Shown here piece after piece: positions 49,301 to 55,300 of a stretch of DNA of 64,000 nucleotides; within the stretch, counting starts at the first letter, position 1; each line of letters starts with the position of its first letter. A program made the translations under genes and the position numbers. The notes under the pieces were generated by a model, which was not told where the DNA came from, searched no databases, and saw only the letters and a program-made list of their open reading frames with translations. Source of the stretch: Mytilus galloprovincialis (lineage: Eukaryota > Mollusca > Bivalvia > Mytilida > Mytilidae); NCBI RefSeq assembly GCF_965363235.1, contig NC_134849.1, forward strand, positions 15,898,863 through 15,962,862. Direction: 5' to 3'.

Positions 49301-49591
49301 TTTTCTTCTCTTTATTCATTACAATTATTTTTTGCGATTATTGGAACATTGACATATACAAATCAGATTATGTGTTCTGGTGACATTTTTTTTAATGTGT
49401 ATGCAAACACGTTCAAAAAATGATACGTGTATGACTACATTTTCTCATAACGTGTAATTACAACCTTTATATATAAATATAAATGTATATTTAAATGATA
49501 TATTAAATAAAAAGAAAAAAAATAACTTACCAAAAGGTATGCATACTATCACAATTAAAGCATGTAAAACGATCATGTCAACAGCAACCAT
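33837..49591 (-). CDS. CTLD-WSC-CTLD transmembrane receptor with tyrosine-motif tail (10 exons, one in-frame TAG)
   Basis: Minus-strand host gene. Exons: 49,591-49,531; 47,342-47,151; 46,973-46,846; 46,023-45,921; 44,372-44,226; 42,539-42,369; 41,456-41,334; 35,903-35,832; 35,180-35,105; 34,302-33,837. All have AG acceptors and GT donors, and every junction keeps phase, giving about 512 codons. Order: signal peptide; C-type-lectin-like half domain (WDRAQSAC ... IGKAIF); WSC-like module (GCFQI ... CQHKC ... CVC); Cys-rich linker (CTTICCGNC); second C-type-lectin-like domain (YYDSLNYC ... SWTNVFRQ ... CFSG ... CSGNKKYYVC); stalk; hydrophobic helix (GAVIGGIISACSILVVIAAL); 154-residue tail with many Tyr motifs. 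A cell-surface recognition receptor is the likely role; ligand unknown. TAG at 47,200-47,202 replaces the family Trp, so this copy may be a null allele or young pseudogene. Confidence 0.75.
34725..34835 (-). repeat. Hammerhead repeat family 1, reversed, in the last receptor intron
   Basis: Minus strand: GAGCGTCACTGATGAGTCTT, CTGTAGACGAAAC, GTGC, GTC then TATCGT (34,812-34,771). The catalytic core is intact but stem I has two mismatches next to the cleavage site. It is sense with respect to the receptor transcript (also minus). Confidence 0.7.
35105..35180 (-). CDS. Receptor exon 9: transmembrane helix
   Basis: 76 bp, acceptor ATCCATAG, donor ATAAG|GTTGGT. Encodes GAVIGGIISACSILVVIAAL-IACKI, a hydrophobic span of about 22 residues ending in a basic stop-transfer residue completed in exon 10. 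Starting after ATCCATAG fits the one-nucleotide overhang of the previous exon. Confidence 0.8.
35500..35612 (+). repeat. Short copy of the GAGACAACTCTCCA dispersed repeat
   Basis: CCAATGAGACAACTATCCAC, ACAGACCAAAATAACAC and CCGTACGGACTTCAACAAT match 51,010-51,090. Confidence 0.65.
35832..35903 (-). CDS. Receptor exon 8: juxtamembrane stalk
   Basis: 72 bp, acceptor GATCTTCAG, donor AACAG|GTGAGA. Encodes SMYSTETVLHNGQREKGNNS-ILT, a polar stalk with one N-glycosylation site (NNS). The phase (2 nt in, 1 nt out) matches exons 7 and 9. Confidence 0.75.
37409..37687. mobile_element. TTAA-flanked MITE (AAGGTGGTACC ends)
   Basis: Left TTAAGGTGGTACCCAACACT and reverse complement of right TTAAGGTGGTACCTAACACT differ at one position. 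279 bp, non-coding. TTAA at both borders could be part of the ends or a piggyBac-type target duplication. Confidence 0.75.
38325..38400 (-). repeat. Decayed hammerhead-type repeat
   Basis: Minus strand: GGGAGTCACTAATTGCCATG, TGTCTTTTGAAGACGAAA, TGCGCATC. Stem II GTCTTTTGAAGAC and GAAA are kept but the CTGATGA box is changed and enlarged, so this is a relic or a divergent variant. Confidence 0.5.
39307..41038 (+). repeat. Bivalve dispersed repeat, tandemly duplicated
   Basis: Left end AAGAGGCTCTCAAGAGCCTG (palindromic) followed by AATCGCTCACCTGG; right end CACATGGCCTTTTAGGCCAG followed by GTGAGCTA, preceded by a (GAC)n run. The inner part 39,395-39,994 is repeated from 39,995, period 599, with only a handful of differences up to about 40,503. 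The second copy has an extra ~440 bp bracketed by TTCAGAGGAGAAGAT at both ends. The outer ends share GCTCACCTGG in inverse orientation. Classification is open (see findings). Confidence 0.75.
41334..41456 (-). CDS. Receptor exon 7: end of second C-type-lectin-like domain
   Basis: 123 bp, acceptor TTTATGTAG, donor AACAA|GTAAGTG. Encodes FEGQPQRCFSGIFIQVEGNK, ILNITEQQCSGNKKYYVCKT. The C...C...YYVC spacing is that of the C-terminal loop of C-type-lectin domains; NIT is a glycosylation site. No Ca-binding WND motif is seen, so sugar binding cannot be claimed. Confidence 0.8.
41830..41955 (-). repeat. Relic of the YIDD-family retroelement
   Basis: TGCGAGTACAAACACGGTGG and TTACGACAATAGGAACATAT resemble 46,440-46,540, the start of the 3' part in the minus orientation. 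Confidence 0.4.
42369..42539 (-). CDS. Receptor exon 6: start of second C-type-lectin-like domain
   Basis: 171 bp, acceptor CCTCTACAG, donor ATGAAAG|GTAAAT. Encodes FKWGLNYYDSLNYCMTRNAL, LPSSNYCQKIGKKSDFKGQL, SWTNVFRQEIEILQMK. The AxxYC-like NYYDSLNYC helix and SWTNV strand match C-type-lectin-like folds. Acceptor chosen because it alone gives the required 2-nt phase. Downstream frame readthrough past the donor has no domain signal. Confidence 0.78.
42684..43382. repeat. Inverted repeat with ~115-bp arms in receptor intron 5
   Basis: Left arm (42,684-42,801) and reverse complement of right arm (43,274-43,382) share CTTCGAATGTTCATT, CCAAATAGATGGCATTTGAA, AAATTCTTGTTAAAA and TAGTTTGTTT in the same order, with about 470 bp between. 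Non-coding; a MITE-like or fold-back element. Confidence 0.75.
43740..43862 (-). repeat. Decayed hammerhead family 2 relic
   Basis: Minus strand keeps AAATCCAGAAAAGCGCTTCG but the catalytic box is replaced (GGGTGATTGC), so it is inactive. Only the ribozyme end of the repeat is present. Confidence 0.55.
44226..44372 (-). CDS. Receptor exon 5: Cys-rich linker
   Basis: 147 bp, acceptor TTTTTAG, donor ATGTG|GTAATA. Encodes YNGTVSTSSDPGNCTTICCG, NCNTITANGNNLEGRSCSSK, NDTLVGRC. Six cysteines (CTTICCGNC cluster plus two) and three N-glycosylation sites. No named domain recognised. Phase 2-nt in, 1-nt out. Confidence 0.75.
44628..44995. mobile_element. TTAA-flanked MITE-like element
   Basis: Begins TTAAGGTGGTATGGGAGTCT and ends (reverse complement) TTAAGGGGGAGGTTACTCT. 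Only the outer TTAAGG-GG is shared, so the inverted repeat is weak, but both ends are TTAA-bordered. Lies in receptor intron 4. I recall this sequence as recurrent in mussels. Confidence 0.45.
45921..46023 (-). CDS. Receptor exon 4: end of WSC-like module
   Basis: 103 bp, acceptor TTTTACAG, donor TAGAG|GTGAGT (near consensus). Encodes TQTHNCVCLPNEMDERQQRA, IQYCFNSTHFFVYR. CVC after a Gly/Tyr-rich segment is the typical end of WSC modules; NST is a glycosylation site. Confidence 0.8.
46200..46832 (-). mobile_element. YIDD-family retroelement copy in receptor intron 3
   Basis: Minus strand. The 3' part (GAGGGACGAAAAATACCAGA at its plus-strand left end) and degenerate C-terminal RT coding are collinear with 22,415-23,100, with internal gaps. 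Its 5' end, GGCTTAACTGTATCTG, lies only about 14 bp from the donor of receptor exon 3. Older than the 20/22 kb copies judging by mismatches. Confidence 0.7.
46846..46973 (-). CDS. Receptor exon 3: WSC-like module
   Basis: 128 bp, acceptor TTTTTTTAAAG, donor ATGAAC|GTAAGT. With the split Gly codon it encodes GCFQIAENHTHSFPAVESIG, NCQHKCYLKNVGRYFGYKKL, IMN. GCF at the start, CxxxC and F-G-Y are the conserved WSC positions, completed by CVC in exon 4. Phase 2-nt in, 0 out, which reconciles exons 2 and 4. Confidence 0.8.
47151..47342 (-). CDS. Receptor exon 2: first C-type-lectin-like half domain, with in-frame TAG
   Basis: 192 bp, acceptor TATTTTTTAAG, donor TTATAG|GTAACT. Encodes KPSQELLRNDSNGITWDRAQ, SACEPYGLENREEYLREIGI, PYEHEF-stop-IGKAIFRVPTRWIEII. 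TAG at 47,200-47,202 stands where the paralogous exon at 26,128-26,289 has Trp (FWIGKAI); a single G-to-A change in TGG would produce it. Both splice sites look functional, so the exon was probably active recently. Confidence 0.75.
47425..47614. mobile_element. MITE (TACTNTGGATT ends)
   Basis: Left TACTTTGGATTAATTTATTT and reverse complement of right TACTGTGGATTCATTATTTG are similar; the interior has TTTCGTGG and its inverse CCACGAAA. About 190 bp, in receptor intron 1. A frequent end type in bivalves, as I recall. Confidence 0.6.
47643..49077. other. Receptor intron 1, no further exon
   Basis: AT-rich intronic sequence. Nothing else supported. Confidence 0.45.
49078..49268 (+). repeat. Fragment of the YIDD-family 3' part
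   Basis: CTTCCGGAGCACCTGAGATC through CTTTGGTATCTTTCGTCCCT, nearly identical to 20,699-20,885. A recent, strongly 5'-truncated insertion in receptor intron 1, opposite strand to the gene. Confidence 0.75.
49531..49591 (-). CDS. Receptor exon 1: signal peptide
   Basis: Donor CCTTTTG|GTAAGTT. From ATG at 49,591: MVAVDMIVLHALIVIVCIPF, a plausible signal peptide. The start was chosen because it gives a 61-bp, 20-codon exon identical in size and phase to the paralogous exon at 28,008-28,068. The inner Met (49,576) or further upstream Mets remain possible. Confidence 0.65.
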
Positions 49592-49649
49592 TGAGGATAT
49601 CAGCAATCGGAAACAATGAATCTGAATCATCATTGTATACATGTATGAC

Positions 49650-50660
49650 CAACAAGGAAGTTGATAGTTAGCAAATTAATACATTTAGAAAAACTTATGT
49701 ATCTGTAAAATCACATTAGCTGTCATTGGCATAAGAAAGTAAAAGAAAGCCAAGCACTTTTCTACCACATGAACAATATCGAATAAACCTATATTGTAAA
49801 CATAATTAAAAACAAATCTCATGAAATGAATTCCTGATTTGTTTTTTAAAAAAATGATTCAGATATTAACAAATTTCTATTGGCCAACATCTTGAATAAT
49901 TGTAAATGTACCATTTTAAACAATCGTTTTATACATCAACATAATGAAAAATATTTTCAAGCATTAGAAATGACATTCAAACATTTTCATTAAGCTGTAC
50001 CATGAAATAAAGCTAGTATTGTTTAATCTATATCGTCACCTTTCATAACAAATTAAACTTTCTATTTTAATGTATTCTGTTATTTTAAAACTGAAAAGCA
50101 CAGTTGGAAAGCATAAAGTATGAAAACTCAATCAGGGTGAAACAAGCATTAATCACAGAAAAATCAATACATAATACAACGAAGGAGAAAAAAATTAACA
50201 AAATGAAAAAAATAAAAAAATCTTTTTTCTAAATGTCTGTTTATAAAAATCATGAAAATCATATGCTTTTTAACAAACAAGTACATCGCGCATTTGTTTT
50301 GTTGTCTGCTCTTTGTCGGGTTGTTGTCTCTTTGACATGTTCCCCATTTCTATTCCCTATTTTATATTTAGCCATAATATCAAGAAATGTCTGTTAGGTT
50401 TGAATCAGATCCGTAGTTATTTCTAAACAAGAATAAGTTGACAACTTCTAAAATTGATACCCCGTGTTTTAAAAAGACAAAGCTGTTTGTTTAGCAATTA
50501 ATATCATTTGTATTAATCCATGCTCGACTTTAATTTTGAAATACATAAATAAAATTGAATCTATAATCTAAACAAATTCGAAATACTTTAAACCAAGAAG
50601 ATAATTAAAGCACCTTTTGCCAATGTATAGTTTAAGAGCAAAGGTGACTTGTCAATATGA
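49650..50660. other. No gene recognised (receptor upstream region)
   Basis: AT-rich; would contain the receptor promoter. A short reversed piece of the GAGACAAC repeat lies near 50,300-50,365. No promoter element can be named with confidence. Confidence 0.4.
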
Positions 50661-50664
50661 ATAA

Positions 50665-51010
50665 ATTTTACGGACGCCATCACGAGTTAGTTGACCGTTA
50701 TAAAATAACCGTTTCACAGATGATATCGGATAAGTTTTTTACGTCATAATGCAATATCCTTCCGTTTCATGAATGTGACCTACCGCATTAGACTATTTAC
50801 CGGATTTGTAATGACATGAGCAACACGACGGGTGTCACATGTGGAGCAGGATCTGGTTATCCTTCAGGAGCACCCCGGATTACCCCTAGTTTTTGAAGGG
50901 GTTTGTGTTGCTAAGTCTTTAGTTTTCTATGTTGTGTCATGTGTATTATTATTTGTTTGTTTGTCTTTCATTTTTTGCCATGTCGTTGTCAGTTTATTTT
51001 CGATTTATGA
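50665..51010 (+). mobile_element. 5'-truncated YIDD-family copy
   Basis: ACGGACGCCATCACGAGTTAGTTG (coding end, LVDRYKITVSQMISDKF-like) followed by the 3' part (GTGGAGCAGGATCTGGTTAT, TTTTTGCCATGTCGTTGTCA). More diverged than the 20/22 kb pair. Confidence 0.7.
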
Positions 51011-51290
51011 GTTGCCAACGAGACAACTCTCAACAACAGACGAACATAACAAAGAAAATAACAACTAAAGGTCCCCGTACGGCATTCAGAATGATCAAAG
51101 CCGATACCGCAAAATCAGATGTAACAGCCCCCAAAATGACAATGTAAAGCATATGCAAACAAGAACAATAACGGTCTTATATATGTACAAAAAATAAACG
51201 AAAAACAAATATGTAACACATAAACAAATGACAACGACTGAATTAAAGGCTCCCGACTTGGGACAGGCACTTAAAACTTAGCGGGATCCT
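51010..51290 (+). repeat. Dispersed repeat (GAGACAACTCTC family)
   Basis: CCAACGAGACAACTCTCAAC to GACTTGGGACAGGCACTTAA, collinear with 16,690-16,945. Directly joined to the end of the retroelement fragment. Confidence 0.7.
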
Positions 51291-52202
51291 AACTCTCCAT
51301 TCATTCTTAAATTGATTGTACTTGAAAACGAGATACTGAAGATAGCAAACGGATATTCCAATTCATTAATGAAAACCAAACTGACAATGCGCAGACAAAA
51401 CGAGTAACGACGGAAAGAAAAACAACAATCTACAAAACACAATATAAATAACTGGGACTGATCAACATGAATCCCTCCGAAAGCCACGGATACTCCATGC
51501 TTATCAATGTTAGTATGTAGTATTTTTTCCGTTTTATACTTGCATGATTATATGCTTGTATACAATTGTTAGTGTTGCATAAGCCTTTAAAGGCTGGAAG
51601 ATTTAATATACATTGTAATTGTGGTGAAATACAGTTTGTATAATGCATATTGTAACAGGATGCACATTAAATTAAACATGTTTATCTATATACTAATAAA
51701 CAAATTGATTCGAAACAGTCGTTTTGGTTTGAACAGCTCTGAAAAGACGGATAAATGAAATATTTCATGTATTTACAACTATGGAATGTTGATCAAGTTA
51801 ATGCACTAAGCTAACTTGAGATAATGTAGACAGTTATTCCTCTTATCAGTCAGACATGTGGAGACAGATACGTTTTAGACAAGTTATTGTGTCAAGCCCT
51901 TTTAATACCTGTTTCGACTTTGTGTTTGCTATTATGTTTGTTAACAATAAGTGCATGAGTGTGCACATTTGACATTTCTTGTTTCTTATCGTTACGTGTG
52001 TATATTTAGGAAAAACTAAGATATCAACATTTCTTTTAAAGCTTATATCTTAAGGAATGTGGATAAAACAGTGTTCAGGTAACGCACTTATCTGTTGCAA
52101 CCCACGTGACCATTAACTACATATATCACTGTGTTTTGTTTGTTAATTCAGATAATATTTTAACTTGTATTACAAATTGCATGTAAAGTCTATTCATGTA
52201 AA
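51291..52202. other. No gene recognised (upstream of the C1q gene)
   Basis: Should hold the promoter of the C1q-domain gene. No TATA box or splice-defined 5' exon could be assigned; a possible acceptor GTTAATTCAG lies near 52,150 if a non-coding first exon exists. Confidence 0.35.
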
Positions 52203-52323
52203 ATGGAACATATGAAAATAGTGTTGCTACTATTATTTGCCTTGGGACTAACTGAATCACAACTTATAAATGATGATCTGCAAAATCTCAAAAGGGAACT
52301 GCAACAACTGAAGATGGAAACAG
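52203..52323 (+). CDS. C1q gene exon 1: signal peptide and start of coiled coil
   Basis: ATG 52,203 with AAATGG context; donor ACAG|GTATAT. 40 codons plus one nucleotide. Confidence 0.85.
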
Positions 52324-55300
52324 GTATATTTTGGATTTTTTTGTCAACAATGCTCTTCAACTTTGTACTTGTTTGGATTACTAACTATTTTGATCTGAGC
52401 GTGACTGGTGAGTCCTATCTAGACGAAACTCGCGTCTGACTTATCAAATTATAGCCTGATACCTTTAATAACTATTTACACCACTGGGTCGATGCCTTTG
52501 CTGGTAGACATTTCGTCCCCGATGGCATCACCAGCCCAGTATTCAACACTTCGGTGTTGACATGCATATCACTTACATTTGTATATGATCATTTAATAAA
52601 TTTACTGTTTACGAAAGTATGAATTATTCAAAAACTAAGGATTTTCTTAGCTAGGCATAGATAACTAAGACGTATTTGGCACAACCTTTTGGAAATTTGG
52701 GTGATCAATTCTCTCCAACTTTATACTTGTTTGCATTTCTAGCAATTTTGATCTGAGCGTCACTGATGAGACTTATGTAGACGAAACGCAGATCTTGCGT
52801 ATAAAATGTTAGACCTTTGATAACTAATTACAATATCATAGCATAGCATGTCAATGAAAATAAATGTATAATTTTCTCTAATAAAAAAAACCAACATCAA
52901 CTGTGTCCTCATTTCCTCCAATATTACGTACCAATTAGACTTACTAATGTTTTTTGTTCTTACATGTATGTAACATGTAGACTGGTGCCAAATGTGGAGC
53001 ATGATCTCAAAAGAAACATATGGGATAATCCCTAGGGATGTCAGTTTATTTCGACCTTTGTTCACCACATACATTTTTGAACAGATTTTAAAAAAAATCG
53101 CATTACCTTTCGTTATGTATTTCGTTGAAATTGTAATCCGTTTTGCTCAGTTTTAGTCTAAATGATCATTATTATATTAAACATAATATATCTATATGAA
53201 TTAAACACCTTTATGTTTCATTTACTTGCTTTTAATTTGAGGCAAACCCTTTAATACTAATATTTTCGTGCAAGGTCAAGTTTACATAAGAACGTCAGCG
53301 TAACAAACTGTAATCATAAATTACTTGAATACATAAAAAAACAGCTTAATATGAACAGCCCAAATAAACCGTGTCAAATTTGTCATCTTAGTTTGAATAC
53401 AATTCCATTATCAAAATACTGATATTGTACAAATAAACACGTAATGGTGATAACCTAAATGTAAATCTCAAGTTATAGTCAAATATCTCATTAACCTATT
53501 ATTCTAGACCTGCGTTTCTATTATTTGTTTAAAATGTATAGATTAGAGTGTATATTAAGGCAGTGCAATAGTAGTTGCATTCTGTGGGTATTCAGTAAAC
53601 GGATAGTAATCAAAATTATTGATTTAGATTAGTACAAAAAAAAAGTAAAATCACAAAAATACCGAGGAAAATTCAAAGTCCTCGGATGGCAAATTAAAAG
53701 GGTATAGAGTACGATTTCTTTTCATTATTAGGAAAACACAAATAGTTTCAATTGCTAATCAAATAACCAATGCTTATTGATGACACTCGAATCAAAATTG
53801 TAGGAAAGTAAAATAAAATACAAGATTAAAGAGTATTAAAAAATTCAAAATCAATATATGTTGCGTATTTTAGCAAAGTCTATTTTTAACTTAGTGTAAA
53901 AGAACCTCGGAGGTTATAAAGCGTCATCATTTCTAACAAAATATTAAAAGTATTATTTTTTTGCCTTGAACTTACTATAAATAGGATCGCTAGTGAAAGA
54001 ATTTTAGTGAGCAAATTTCACGTTGACCTTTGTTTCATGTGAAAAAAATTTAACAGTGAAGTTTCATTATCACATTTATTGATTGCATTTTTAAAACTAC
54101 ATTTCATAAAATTCGCTTGCAATCAATTCAGTAAGCTCTTAAACTGTTTCGATAATTTTACATTCTCGGCTTTCAAATATAGATCTTTGAGAGAGCCTGC
54201 TGAAGATATATTCAGATTCATTTACTGGTTTTTTTTTTCTTAGATTTTTTTATGTATTAAGATGATTGTCTGTATCATAAACATATTATGACAAATCAAA
54301 GATACAAAAAACAACCACAGCACAACAACACATTGACAGGATAGATAAGTACCAAGTAATTTCAAAATGTTATAACCAAGAATAGACTTAGCAATAAAGG
54401 TTGATAATTTAAGGACAAATAATCAACGACTATGACACGCAATTTAAATCATGAACAACATCAGTAATTCAAATCCAGTATGTATAGTTATTACTTATTG
54501 GTTTGTGATGTTAAGTGGGCCAGACAATATATTGACCTTTAAATGACATCCGTTGAATGTTATTGACTTAATGACATAAATCTTGACATTTGAAGAAACC
54601 TGAAGTTTAGACATATCAGTGTGCAGCATTTCAATGATATATAATGCATTCAACATGTACAATTTATACCTGTAAAAAAAATTAAGAATCTCAAGGAAAC
54701 ATGTTTTAATTTTAATCAGCCAATGCAAGTGTAATTTATTTCCTTTACACTGACATAATGTACTATTTGCGCCGAGGTGTAATTATATACAAATTCCTAC
54801 GCCATGCTCAATTTTATAATTAACCTTTGGTATCCACGAATAATACAATCTTAATGGAACATGCCTTAACAACGAGATAATGTATGTTATTTGCCAAGGT
54901 GTAGACATATTTAACCATGTAGATTTTTACGTTTAATGATTTGACAAGACTTAAATCGCCACGTCAAACAATCGCTTAAGTTTTCGACACTTTCGAGTGT
55001 TAAAGATAAATTGAGTTCTCTTTGGCCTTTTTAAGTCATAAAAATTGCAATCTTTTTTTCTGACTATATTAAACATTTCATCAACGATTGAATCAAATGC
55101 GTAAAACATATCTTAGCATTAAATTTTATAATTATTTACAGCCATAGCATTGCAATAAAAACTGTGTTTTGTTGAATATATTTTCCTATTATTCCTTAGG
55201 CATTTAAATAAGAAGTTTATAAGAAGTTTAATGTTGTTGATATTTTTTTCAGAAAATTTAAGATCAAATATGTCACTTTTGGAGGATGATAATGCAAACC

